Position numbers and translations under genes: made by a program. A DNA stretch of 64,000 nt, from the NCBI GenBank assembly GCA_016718345.1, contig JADKDN010000008.1, positions 62,001 through 126,000 of the forward strand. The letters are read 5' to 3'. Source of the DNA: Flavobacterium sp. GTDB lineage: Bacteria; Bacteroidota; Bacteroidia; Flavobacteriales; Flavobacteriaceae. The notes below the pieces were generated by a model that did no database searches, was not told the DNA's origin, and saw nothing but the letters and a program-made list of their open reading frames with translations. Below are positions 1 through 8,575 of this stretch, one piece after another (position 1 is the first letter of the stretch; each line of letters begins with the position of its first letter).

Positions 1-300
1 TAGTGGCAATGTGCGGAGTTGTTCTTGCCAATCGGTGGTTGGGGTGGTTGGGGTTAGCTTTACTAATGGATGGTTTTCTGAAATGGGATGATTTGGGTCT
101 TGCTTGAAAGCAAGTAGGTCGTTGGGTTCGCAGTAGAGTGCTCTGCAAATGATTTCGATGTGGTTGAGACGCATCACGTGCATGTTGTTGCTAATGATTT
201 TTGTGGCAGTGTGCGGTGCTATGCCTGCTTTTACTAGAAAGGTATAGGGCTTGTCGATGCGACGGGCTTTGAAAACTGGGTTGAGGTTGAAGTATAACAT
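1..300 (-). CDS. Cro/C1-type helix-turn-helix regulator, 3' end cut by window edge
   Basis: Read on the minus strand from an ATG at 298-300, the frame stays open for 100 codons to the window edge, so the C-terminus is missing. Residues about 20-62 look like a small Cro/C1-type (XRE, HTH_26-like) DNA-binding domain: a KPYTFLVKAGI helix, then HTATKIISNN as the turn and recognition helix, then a closing helix ending CRALYCEPNDLLAF. Short proteins of this kind are common in Bacteroidota accessory DNA. The target is unknown. The 21-bp repeat array at 371-580 lies directly upstream and is an obvious candidate operator (inference). Base composition is clearly more GC-rich than the AT-rich array beside it. 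Confidence 0.7.
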   Translation of the reverse strand, partial: MLYFNLNPVFKARRIDKPYTFLVKAGIAPHTATKIISNNMHVMRLNHIEIICRALYCEPNDLLAFKQDPNHPISENHPLVKLTPTTPTTDWQEQLRTLPL

Positions 301-370
301 GTTTGTGTGGATATAATGGTTGCTGACTGTAACAAATGTATGAAAGTTTCTTTTATAATTGTATATTGTT

Positions 371-580
371 ATTGCAAAAACTAGAAGTAGTATTGTATAA
401 TTTAAAATAATTATTTCATAAACTAAAAATATGTTTTTATATACTAGAATGTATATTTTAAAATTTAAAACAATAATTCTATAATCTAAAATTATTATTA
501 TATAAGTTAAAAATAGTATTGTAAAAGTTACAATTAGTATTGTATTAATTAAAAGTATAGTTGTAAAAACTAGAATGTAG
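371..580. repeat. Ten tandem 21-bp degenerate AT-rich repeats in strict register
   Basis: Ten consecutive units of exactly 21 bp start at 371, 392, 413, 434, 455, 476, 497, 518, 539 and 560. The consensus is approximately ATTgTAwAAnyTArAAntAgt. Columns 2, 3, 6, 12, 13, 15 and 16 are identical in all ten units, while other columns drift. A weaker eleventh unit may occupy 350-370. The period equals two turns of B-DNA, and the conserved TT and TA.AA blocks lie about 10 bp apart, so all units face the same side of the helix. Several units contain stops in the frames I checked, so it is not an evident heptapeptide-coding repeat. It sits 70 bp upstream of the HTH gene start. Confidence 0.85.
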
Positions 581-671
581 TTGGTGGTTTTTTAATAGGG
601 GAAGTTTTTGTGACCACAGGAAGGGATTCGTGCGGTGGCGGGGACTATCCATTTATTATATAGTCATAAAT

Positions 672-707
672 TGGATATACTAATTTAGCGTACAGTTGGA
701 GTTAAGA
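672..707 (+). repeat. Left terminal inverted repeat of the IS3 element
   Basis: Begins TGGATATAC and shares the blocks GGATAT, TACAGT and AGTTAAG with the reverse complement of 1857-1891. It ends about 20 bp before the orfA start codon. Confidence 0.75.
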
Positions 708-728
708 CTAAAATCTTAATTTTAACAC

Positions 729-986
729 ATGAAACAAGAAAGAAAAATTTACGATCCAGCTTTGTCAGAGTTAGCCAGAGAACTTGGAATAAAGGTTTCT
801 TTGCTCTATAAATGGCGCAAAGATTATCAGGAATATGGTAAGGGCAGTTTTCCTGGAAAAGGAAATTTAAAAATGACACCAGAACAGGAACGTATTCACG
901 AATTGGAGAAAAAGTTGAAAGATGCAGAAATGGAACGTGATATATTAAAAAAAGCAATCAGCATTTTCTCCAAGAGCGGTCGATGA
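729..986 (+). CDS. IS3-family transposase OrfA (HTH_Tnp_1)
   Basis: 85-residue OrfA. The N-terminal half is the IS3-type helix-turn-helix (ELGIKVSLLYKWRKDYQEYG) that binds the terminal repeats. The C-terminal half is a charged leucine-zipper-like helix (ELEKKLKDAEMERDILKKA) used for oligomerisation. It overlaps orfB by the four bases ATGA at 983-986. The run TTAAAAAAAG near 947-956 is in the position and register expected of an IS3-family slippery site: a -1 shift there would join OrfA to the OrfB frame and give the full OrfAB transposase. That shift is inferred from the family, not shown here. Confidence 0.9.
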   Translation: MKQERKIYDPALSELARELGIKVSLLYKWRKDYQEYGKGSFPGKGNLKMTPEQERIHELEKKLKDAEMERDILKKAISIFSKSGR

Positions 987-1861
987 AATATCGGTTCATT
1001 AAGAATCATGAAAGCCAGTTTCCGATTGAGAAAATGTGTTTGATTTTAAAAATCAGTTCCAGTGGCTATTACAAATGGAAAAACAGGGGAATTTCTGAAA
1101 GAGTATTGAAACAGAATATGCTGAAACAGAAAATAAAAACTCTTTATTTTGAATTTAAGCAACGCTATGGCAGTCCGAGGATTACATCTGAACTAAATGC
1201 TTTAGGGTATCAGATATCACGCTTAACAGTCGCCAAATACATGAAAGAGCTTGGCTTGCGAAGCAAATTAAGCAAGAAATTTAAAGTTACAACCGACTCA
1301 AAACATAATTATTTGATTGTTGATAATGTACTCAATAGAAATTTTATGGTAACCCAACCTTCAAAAGTTTGGGTGTCTGATATAACTTATATTCAAACCA
1401 AAGAAGGCTTTTTATATTTGACGACAGTAATTGACTTATTTGATCGAAAATTAATCGGCTGGAGTTTAAGCAATACTATGAGCACCAATGATACATCTCT
1501 GGCTGCATGGAGAATGGCAATAAAAAACAGAGATGTAAAAAAGGGATTAATTTTCCATTCCGACCAAGGAGTACAATACGCTACTAAGAAATTTGCTAAT
1601 ACAATTGAATCCTATGGAGTAATCCGAAGCATGAGTAGAAAGGGAAATTGCTGGGATAATGCAGTCGCTGAAAGCTTCTTTAAATCTCTAAAAACTGAAC
1701 TTATATACAGGAATAAACTACTATCAAAAGAACAAATGAAACTTGAAATCTTTGAATACATCGAAATATGGTACAACAGAAAAAGAAGGCATCGTGCTTT
1801 GAATTACAAAACGATAGAGGAGTTTAATAATCAAAATCACATTTACAAAAATGTGGCTTAA
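983..1861 (+). CDS. IS3-family transposase OrfB, DDE integrase domain
   Basis: 292-residue catalytic subunit. An N-terminal HTH_21-like helical region (YGSPRITSELNALGYQISRL) is followed by an rve integrase core. The DDE triad is visible: D in WVSDITYIQTKEG, D in FHSDQGVQYATKKF, and E in NCWDNAVAESFFKSLKTEL. The C-terminus has the usual YNRKRRHRALNYKT block. Length and motifs are normal for the family and there is no frameshift. The ATG at 983 overlaps the orfA stop. OrfB may be made alone or as an OrfAB frameshift product. Confidence 0.93.
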   Translation: MKYRFIKNHESQFPIEKMCLILKISSSGYYKWKNRGISERVLKQNMLKQKIKTLYFEFKQRYGSPRITSELNALGYQISRLTVAKYMKELGLRSKLSKKFKVTTDSKHNYLIVDNVLNRNFMVTQPSKVWVSDITYIQTKEGFLYLTTVIDLFDRKLIGWSLSNTMSTNDTSLAAWRMAIKNRDVKKGLIFHSDQGVQYATKKFANTIESYGVIRSMSRKGNCWDNAVAESFFKSLKTELIYRNKLLSKEQMKLEIFEYIEIWYNRKRRHRALNYKTIEEFNNQNHIYKNVA

Positions 1862-1891
1862 CTTAGACTGTAATTTTTATTTGCATATCCA
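1857..1891 (-). repeat. Right terminal inverted repeat of the IS3 element
   Basis: Reverse complement begins TGGATATGC and aligns with the left end through TACAGT and AGTTAAG. It overlaps the last codons of orfB. Confidence 0.75.
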
Positions 1892-1974
1892 CAATTGTAA
1901 ATAATATCTTTGAGTCTAAAAAGGGATATTAAGTACGGAGGGGATGTCTAACACAGAATATTCTATCATATTTT

Positions 1975-2735
1975 TTAGTTAATATCAGAAATTAAATGAT
2001 ACTCTTTTATTTCCTTTGATTTAATAATTTTCTCTTCAAATTTCAAATTTTTTAATGGATTTTCGATAGGTAAGAATGTTGGTAGATCATCTAAATTCAA
2101 AACTAAAGTCACTATGTAGTCATTTTGATATTCCTTTGCCTTTTTATATTCATTTTCAGTAAGTCTAAATCTGCCTTTTTTTGCTCTAATTCCTTTAATT
2201 TCAGCTAAAAAGGAATTTTCGTTTACATTGATTTGGAAATCATAGCCATCTCCATATAATCTAGCATCTTCTATTGTACCGTTTTTAAATATATCAATTA
2301 AATTATAATTGTTTTGAAAATAAATCTCTGCTTCTAAACCTGTTTCTTGAAGTTTTTTGAACCTTGATTTAATTATTGGTTGGACTTCTATTACTATATC
2401 TTGAACTTTAAAATTTTCTTTAAGATATAGTTTTACAATATCTGCATAGCCTTTTACATTTTCAGTTCCAAACAAGCTGTCTATTAAATATTTTCTATGA
2501 ATATAAGCTTCTCCTTTTTGCCACCATCCTTTTCTTCCGTTTTCAGGAAAAAAAGGGTCAAATAAACCATTCTGTTTTTAATTACACTTCCCGTCTCAAC
2601 TATTCCTATTTCCACAAAATAGTTAAAAAAGTTAGTTTTTGTATTAAATCCAAATTCCTTGATAAAATTGTTATCAAATTTAGACAAACCATACCCTATT
2701 AAATTAAGGAGTTCATAGTTTTTATGTTTACTCAT
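1975..2735 (-). CDS. DUF3883 domain protein, frameshifted
   Basis: Two minus-strand pieces (2484-2735 and 1975-2475) rejoin into one protein of about 253 residues if one base is added to the 5-T run at 2575-2579. After that point the correct frame reads NGLFDPFFPENGRKGWWQKG and runs on into the second piece. The C-terminal part (FLAEIKGIRAKKGRFRLTEN followed by YIVTLVLNL) resembles DUF3883, a fold related to restriction-type nucleases and found in NO VEIN proteins and defence genes. The function here is unknown. It sits beside an IS element, so genuine inactivation is possible, but a one-base homopolymer loss matches the sequencing-error pattern of the rest of the window. Confidence 0.7.
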
Positions 2736-2898
2736 TTTGATTTGTTAAGTAATTAGTGATTTAACAAATATAATTATTTAAGGATTTACTTAGTTTAAAA
2801 TACAAAATTAGTTCTGTTCATACAATCGACCCGCCTACAATTGTATGCAATAAGAATGTGTTTTCATTATTTTATAAACAGTTGTTGTCTAACAAAAC

Positions 2899-2928
2899 AA
2901 AAAACCTCCAACATCACTGTCAGAGGTT
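2899..2928 (-). terminator. Intrinsic terminator after the CotH-like gene
   Basis: Minus-strand hairpin AACCTC...GAGGTT (arms 2903-2908 and 2923-2928) followed by a T-rich run. It lies about 25 bp past the stop of the CotH-like gene. Confidence 0.65.
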
Positions 2929-2952
2929 CATTTGTATTTAAAAAAAATCTTT

Positions 2953-4346
2953 CTACCAAGTAATACTTGCCGCTCGGCTCAAGAAATAATTGGCAGGGCC
3001 GTTGCTGCCGCCTTGGTTGTTGCCGGTTTTGAGTCGGTAATTGGGTTGGTTGCCCCAAGAGGCGGGTTTGTCGTCTATGCTCATGTCTTCGCCGGTGTCG
3101 TTTGGAATTGAGTTCGCAATTCTATTTTGCCAGGTTTGAATGCGTTCTATGCTTCGGGCAGCGGTAAAGAGGTAGTTGTTGGGGTTTACCAGTTCTTTGA
3201 CATAGCTTTTGTAGAGCGCTTGGTATTGGGGAATTTCAAGAATTTTAGTTATCAGTGGTCTTTTGGTCATGTTGCCCCATTTCAGTGGGTCTTGGGTTCC
3301 TGCGTTTTCGATAATTTGGGAAGTGCCCAGGGTGTTGTCGTAGTCGTAGGGGATGAAATAGGCTTTGCCATTGGGTGCAAAATAGAAATAGAAGTTGTTG
3401 CCATTAACCCAATAATCGTCCCACATGCCTAGCATGACATGGGTAGCCATGGTTCTAAGAAAGAGTGGGACATCCATTTTTTGGGCAATCCAAGTTTGGA
3501 AGGCAGTGCCTGTTTTGGTATTGAGGTCGGTAATAAACTGGGTCAATTCTGCTTGTGCAGCTGGGAGTTCGTCTTTGCGTGTTTTGAGGTCATAGGCATA
3601 GTAGACCGAAAGCGAAGGGTCGATGTTGACGTCTTCAACACCTATGCTTTGGGTGGAGTTGGTGGTAAAGGTAGCGTTAGTTCCGCCTGCCCAACCGCCT
3701 TTCCAGAGGAAGCCTATTCCTGCGCCCCATTTGTCTTGGTTCTTGGTTAGGAAATCTTCATCGATGTTTTCTATCATGGCATATACGCCATAGTAGGCGG
3801 GTTTGGCATCGCCTTTTACTTTGACGGTGAGTTTGCAATAGGAAGCTCTGGGCGCATTCCAGCAGCCATAACGAGCGAAAAGGTCGTAGCTGTAGATTTC
3901 GCGACAGTAATTCGGGTCGTCCTTGAACCATTTCAGGTTGAGTTTGTTGAGCCCTTTGAAGCGTTGTGTTTCTATGTTTTTAGAGAAATCGAGGGCAAAG
4001 TGTACGTGGTGCCAATCGGGATCGGTAGCATTGTGCAGGTCTCCCGGGTTGCCTTCGGGTCTGCGTCGGCTGGTGTTGCCTCGCAGACGAAGTCCGATAT
4101 CGTCTAGCGCAATGGTGGTTCCATTGACATCAAAGGAGAAACGGGATGCCACTTTTTCTCGTTGCTGGGGTTGAGGTCATAATTGGTGAGTAGTTTGTTC
4201 CAATCTTTGAGTTCGAATTCTAAGGTTATGGCGGGAATGTCGTTGAGATTGAATAGTGCCGGTTTGTTGTCGGGCGTGGTATAATTCTCAATGCTACCAC
4301 ATTGAATGAATAGTAGGATGGAGAGGAGGAGTAGGATTTTTTTCAT
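2953..4346 (-). CDS. CotH kinase family lipoprotein, frameshifted
   Basis: Begins with a lipoprotein signal peptide (MKKILLLLSILLFIQCGS, lipobox Cys at residue 17), so it should be anchored in an envelope membrane. The rest matches the CotH protein-kinase-like family: LRLRGNTSRRRP, a KWFKDDPNYCREIYSYDLFA block, YYGVYAMIENIDEDFL, and a YDYDNTLG metal-binding motif near the C-terminus. Family members in spores phosphorylate coat proteins; the role in Bacteroidota is not defined. One base is missing in the 5-T run at 4153-4157, which splits the frame after GAG AAA A. The ATG at 4346 is preferred because it starts the signal peptide; an upstream ATG at 4373 adds nine residues with no signal character. 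Codon use is richer in G and C than in the neighbours. Confidence 0.75.
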
Positions 4347-4433
4347 GGGGTGAAATTTTATAAAAGATACCATTTTGTTGTAGAAGCTACCGTATTTCTT
4401 TTTGTGTTATTCGTTCAAACTTAAACTTTTTTT

Positions 4434-5020
4434 ACCACAAATTGCACAAATTAACACAAATCGGGATTAGTTAAAGTTGTGTTTTGATGATTTTTGAAAT
4501 GTAGCTCATTTATTTTTTCTCTTGGTGTACCTTCTTTTTGACCACAAATTTCGCAAATTAACACGAATTGAGATTAGTTAATGGTTGCGTTTTACTTATT
4601 TTTCTCTAGGTGTATCTTCTTTTTTAACCACAGATTTCACAGATTTCACAGATTTCACAGATTAGCACAGATTGGGATTAGTTGATAGTTGCGTTTTAGT
4701 GATTTTTGAAATGTAGTTTACTTGTTTTTTGTCTATGAGGGCCTTTTTTTTACCACAAATTGCACAAATTAACACAAATCGGGATTAGTTAAAGTTGCGG
4801 TTTACTAATTTTTTTAGTGAAGCTTACTTGTTTTTAGTCTACGAGGGCCTTTTTTTTACCACAAATTGCACAAATTAGCACAAATCGGGATTAGTTAAAG
4901 TTGCGGTTTACTAATTTTTTAAATGTAGCACATTTATTTTTTCTTTAGGTGTATCTTCTTTCTTGACCACAGATTTCACAGATTAGCACAGATTGGGAGT
5001 TGTTTTTTTGACAAATTGTG
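4434..5020. repeat. Six irregular copies of an approximately 107-bp intergenic repeat
   Basis: The core ACCACAAATTGCACAAATTA, followed by an ACACAAATCGGGATTAG-like stretch, starts at 4434, 4541, 4627, 4752, 4858 and 4966. Spacings are 107, 86, 125, 106 and 108 bp. Between cores are shared segments such as AAGTTGCGGTTTACTAATTT and GGTGTATCTTCTT. The third copy contains an extra triplication of a TTTCACAGA unit. CACAGATT/CACAAATT repeats of this type are widespread between genes in Flavobacterium relatives. No coding frame crosses them. Together with flanking AT-rich DNA they fill the gene-free stretch 4347-5252. Confidence 0.8.
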
Positions 5021-5252
5021 TGTTTGTCTTGTTTGTGTTGGCGAATATCAGAATGTGAAGTGAATTATTTATTCATTAGTTAGAAAGGTTGTTTGTAGTG
5101 AATTTGGTATTTTTAAGGGTGTTTTTTTGTAAAATGCAATATTTGGAGCAGTCTATTTTATATAAATTTTGAATTATTTGTTGATAATACTTGTTTATAC
5201 CGAAATTCTTATTATTTTTATTCCAATTTTTTAAGGAATAGATACCGAATAG

Positions 5253-5432
5253 ATGGAATTTCTAGCAAATCAAAATTTACATTTACTAGAGGCTTCCAAA
5301 GAAAGAGCATTGCCCGATGCTATTTTTTCTTTGGATGTTTCGCTTTTGTCGTATTTTGTTCCCAAGACTCCCAAGCGGGTCATTTTGAATTCTTTTAGTA
5401 CTAAGAAACGAATTCAGAGATTAATTTTTTAA
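5253..5432 (+). CDS. Small ORF of 59 codons, unknown
   Basis: ATG at 5253 to TAA at 5430-5432 encodes 59 residues with no recognisable domain. The tail is basic (VPKTPKRVILNSFSTKKRIQ). It ends 14 bp before the putative TTG start of the transporter gene, so it could be a leader ORF, a remnant of a larger gene, or chance. I do not recognise it. Confidence 0.3.
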   Translation: MEFLANQNLHLLEASKERALPDAIFSLDVSLLSYFVPKTPKRVILNSFSTKKRIQRLIF

Positions 5433-5446
5433 ATTTCAGTAGACTT

Positions 5447-6900
5447 TTGACAGACACCAATTTAAATACTACGAATTCTTCGTTATATAATAAGGACTTG
5501 GCTCCCATCACCGAGGGAAGACGAACATGGACTACTTGGAACTATGCCGCACTTTGGATTAGTATGAGTCTTTGTATTCCAACTTACATGCTATCGAGCT
5601 CGCTGATTGAAGGCGGAATGAATTGGTGGCAGGCTATTTTAACCATATTCTTAGGGAATACTATCGTTTTAATCCCGATGATTTTGAATGGTCATGCTGG
5701 GGCGAAATATGGCATTTCGTTTCCTGTTTTTGCACGCGCTAGTTTTGGTACTAAGGGTGCTAATATTCCCGCTTTGCTTCGGGCGATTGTGGCTTGTGGC
5801 TGGTTTGGGATTCAAACTTGGATAGGCGGTTTTGCCTTGTTTCAAATGATGCGTTTGTGGATTCCTGCTTTGGATACTCTAGCGCCTGTTTTTCCTGATT
5901 CTTGGGGGTTGCAAACAGGACCAGCGATTTGTTTTATCATGTTTTGGTTTCTTAATATGTATGTGGTGTATTTGGGTGTTGATAGCATTAGAAAGTTATT
6001 GGTATTCAAAGCGTTTTTTCTGCCTGCTGCTGCGCTGGCCTTGTTGTTTTGGGCATTGAATGCATCACATGGTTTGGGACCGATATTGGATACGCCTTCT
6101 AAGTTTGCTACTACAACAGATTTCTTTCATTTTTTCTTTCCAGCCTTGACGGGAATGGTTGGTTTTTGGGCGACCTTGTCTTTGAATATTCCCGATTTTA
6201 CGCGTTATGCTACTTCGCAGAAAGCTCAAATTAATGGACAAATTTACGGTTTGCCTACTTCGATGACCTTATTTGCTTTTGTGGGTGTGGTAGTAACATA
6301 GGCAACGACCATTGTTTTTGGAACGACGATTTGGGATCCAGTAGTCTTGGCAGGGAAATTTGACAGCAAGGTATTGGTTAGTGTTGCCATGATCGCAGTG
6401 GCGATTTCTACTCTAGCAACTAATATTGCTGCGAATATTGTAAGTCCAGCCAATGATTTTGCGCATTTTGCTCCTTCTAAAATTGATTTTAGACGGGGAG
6501 GGTATATTACTGGAGTGATAGGGATTTTAATTTTTCCTTGGAAATTGATTGCCGACCCAACAGGATATATCTTTACGTGGCTCGTTGGTTATTCTAGTTT
6601 GTTAGGCCCTGTTGGTGGAATTATGATTGTTGATTACTATTTTATTCGAAAGCAACAATTGATTTTAAACGATTTGTATGATGCTAAGGGCATTTATAGT
6701 TTTACTAATGGATTCAATCGTGCGGCTATTCTTGCTTTGTTGATAGGGATTGTGCCAAATGTTCCTGGATTTCTGACCACTATTAAGTTGTTGGTGGGGA
6801 TGTTTTTCCTGCTTGGATTTCGGGTTTGTATAGTTATGCTTGGTTTGTGGGGTTTGGGATTAGTGGTTTGGTGTATTGGTTGTTGATGAAGAGGGAGTAA
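5447..6900 (+). CDS. NCS1-family nucleobase/hydantoin permease, interrupted
   Basis: Multi-pass membrane protein of the nucleobase:cation symporter-1 family (PF02133). Early motifs are TTWNYAALWISMSLCIPTYM, GNTIVLIPMILNGHAGAKYG and VACGWFGIQTWIGG, and later there is SLNIPDFTRYA. Genomic context (first gene of a pyrimidine-catabolism cluster) makes uracil, thymine or hydantoin uptake likely. Two lesions are visible. An in-frame TAG at 6299-6301 interrupts a frame that continues unchanged as ATTIVFGTTIWDPV. One T is missing in the 5-T run at 6803-6807; restoring it gives the expected C-terminus AWFVGFGISGLVYWLL ending at 6900. The start is uncertain: no ATG fits and TTG at 5447 is the best candidate. 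Confidence 0.78.
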
Positions 6901-6929
6901 TGTTGTGCAGTGCGGTTTGATTTTTTGAA

Positions 6930-6956
6930 CCACATAGGATGATGTGGATTTTTTTA
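6930..6956 (+). terminator. Hairpin with T-run after the permease gene
   Basis: CCACAT (6930-6935) pairs with ATGTGG (6942-6947) and is followed by ATTTTTTT. It lies 30 bp past the reconstructed permease stop. It may also belong to a dispersed repeat of the ACCACATAGG type. Confidence 0.45.
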
Positions 6957-7109
6957 AAACACATAGAGACATAGATTGAGATTGAGTTTGGAGATAGGGA
7001 TAGAAAAATTATTTTTTTCACATAGGTAGATAATCTCTGGGGAGTAAAACTTTTTTGTGCTAATTTTAAATGGTTCAAAAAATAGAATTAAAGATTTAAA
7101 AATAAAGTC

Positions 7110-8492
7110 ATGTCAATACTAATTAAAAACGGAAGAGTAATTACAGCTACAGATGATTATGTGGCTGACATATATATAGAAGGAGAAACGGTTCAGGCGA
7201 TAGGAACCAATTTGGATGTAACTGCCGATGAGGTGATTGATGCTTCAGGGAAATTGGTGATGCCGGGAGGAATTGATCCACACGTGCATTTGGAGATGCC
7301 ATTTATGGGAACGTTCAGTAGTGATACCTATGAGACAGGAACGCGTGCGGCTTTATTTGGAGGAACAACTACGGTAATTGATTTTATCCTTCAAACACAA
7401 GGGAAAAGCTTGCAGTCGGCATTGAACGAATGGAAAGGTAGAAGTGATAACAATGCCGTGGGGGATTATAGTTTTCACATGGCTGTTACGGATTTTAATG
7501 AGGATACGAAGAAAGAAATTCGCCATTTTATTGAAGAGGAAGGAATTACTTCTTTCAAAACCTTTATGGCTTATAAAGGCGCTTTGATGATTGACGACAG
7601 ACAAATGATTGGTTTGATGCAAGAAGTGAAGCAACACGGCGGGATGATTAACGTTCATGCGACCAATGGCGACATGATTGATTTTTTGATTGCGAAACAT
7701 AAATCGGAAGGCAAGTTAGCTCCTTTGTATCATTATTTATCGCAACCTGAAGTGACCGAAGCAGAAGCCAGTAGTCGTTTTGCTGATATGGCTGATTATA
7801 CAGGCTGTCCAGGATATATTGTGCATTTAACTTGTGAGGGGGCTTTGAATGCTGTTCGCTTTGCGACGAGAAGAAATCAACATGTATTTGTGGAAACGTG
7901 TATTCAGTATTTGATTCTAGATGCGAGTTTGTACGAACAAAATTTTGAAGGCGCCAAATGGGTTATGAGTCCACCGCTTCGTGAGAAGAAAGATCAAGAA
8001 ACTTTATGGGCTGGATTGAATCAAGGATTGGTTAACGTTGTTGCTACGGATCATTGCCCGTTTATGTGGGAACAAAAGTTGATGGGTAAAGATGATTTTT
8101 CTAAAATTCCTAATGGGCATCCCGCTATTGAAAACCGTATGGAATTACTTTTTAGCGAAGGCGTAAGCAAAGGAAAAATCACCTTGAATAAATACGTTGA
8201 GGTGGCTAGTACTAATGCGGCTAAAATCTTTGGAATGTTCCCTAAAAAAGGAACAATCGCTATAGGGAGTGATGCCGATATTATTCTTATAGACCCTAAT
8301 GAAAAACATACACTGTCTGCGAAAACACATCATATGAATGTGGATTATAGTGGCTATGAAGGTTGGGAATTGACTGGAAAAGTGAAGACTGTTTTATTGA
8401 GAGGTAAGGTCGTGATTGACAATAATGAATGTAAGGTGTCTAAAGGCTACGGTCAGTTTGTGAAAAGAAATAAAGTGGATGGAAAAATATAA
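7110..8492 (+). CDS. hydA: Dihydropyrimidinase (D-hydantoinase)
   Basis: 460-residue cyclic amidohydrolase that hydrolyses dihydrouracil or dihydrothymine to N-carbamoyl-beta-amino acids, the second step of reductive pyrimidine catabolism. The binuclear zinc site is complete: H58 and H60 in GGIDPHVHLE, the carboxylated lysine at about 151 in SFKTFMAYKG, H184 in INVHATNGD, H240 in YIVHLTCEGA, and D315 in VVATDHCPF. The length is typical and the frame is intact. It is followed by the carbamoyl hydrolase 83 bp downstream and lies in a co-directional cluster with a permease and PreT/PreA. A hydantoinase or allantoinase-like side activity cannot be excluded from sequence, but the PreTA neighbours argue for pyrimidines. 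Confidence 0.92.
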   Translation: MSILIKNGRVITATDDYVADIYIEGETVQAIGTNLDVTADEVIDASGKLVMPGGIDPHVHLEMPFMGTFSSDTYETGTRAALFGGTTTVIDFILQTQGKSLQSALNEWKGRSDNNAVGDYSFHMAVTDFNEDTKKEIRHFIEEEGITSFKTFMAYKGALMIDDRQMIGLMQEVKQHGGMINVHATNGDMIDFLIAKHKSEGKLAPLYHYLSQPEVTEAEASSRFADMADYTGCPGYIVHLTCEGALNAVRFATRRNQHVFVETCIQYLILDASLYEQNFEGAKWVMSPPLREKKDQETLWAGLNQGLVNVVATDHCPFMWEQKLMGKDDFSKIPNGHPAIENRMELLFSEGVSKGKITLNKYVEVASTNAAKIFGMFPKKGTIAIGSDADIILIDPNEKHTLSAKTHHMNVDYSGYEGWELTGKVKTVLLRGKVVIDNNECKVSKGYGQFVKRNKVDGKI

Positions 8493-8575
8493 ATAACGGT
8501 TAATTATTAATGATGAATTATAAATGTTAAAACGCTTTATTCATCATTTACAATTAATGATTCAACATTAAAGAA

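Larger units (their letters stand above)
672..1891 (+). mobile_element. IS3-family insertion sequence, about 1.22 kb, complete
   Basis: Two overlapping frames (orfA and orfB) are flanked by imperfect inverted repeats of about 35 bp beginning TGGATAT. The left end reads TGGATATaCtaATttA then TACAGT and AGTTAAG; the reverse complement of the right end carries the same blocks. The DDE catalytic residues are intact and neither frame is broken, so the element may be active. I see no convincing 3-5 bp target duplication: the flanks are AAT on the left and CAA on the right. It lies between the 21-bp repeat array and the DUF3883 gene. Confidence 0.88.

Noticed and set aside
371..580. CRISPR array
   Set aside because: Units are contiguous 21-bp degenerate repeats with no unique spacers, and no cas gene is nearby.
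3127..4174. Plus-strand ORFs of 80-105 codons opposite the CotH-like gene
   Set aside because: They are antisense shadows of a G/C-rich coding region and have no domain features of their own.
6299..6301. Amber codon read as pyrrolysine or by programmed readthrough
   Set aside because: No supporting genes or context, and a second frame lesion in the same gene points to sequence error or decay.
6694..7078. Minus-strand ORFs around the permease 3' end
   Set aside because: Low-complexity antisense frames over the permease and repeat-like intergenic DNA; no domain and no plausible start context.
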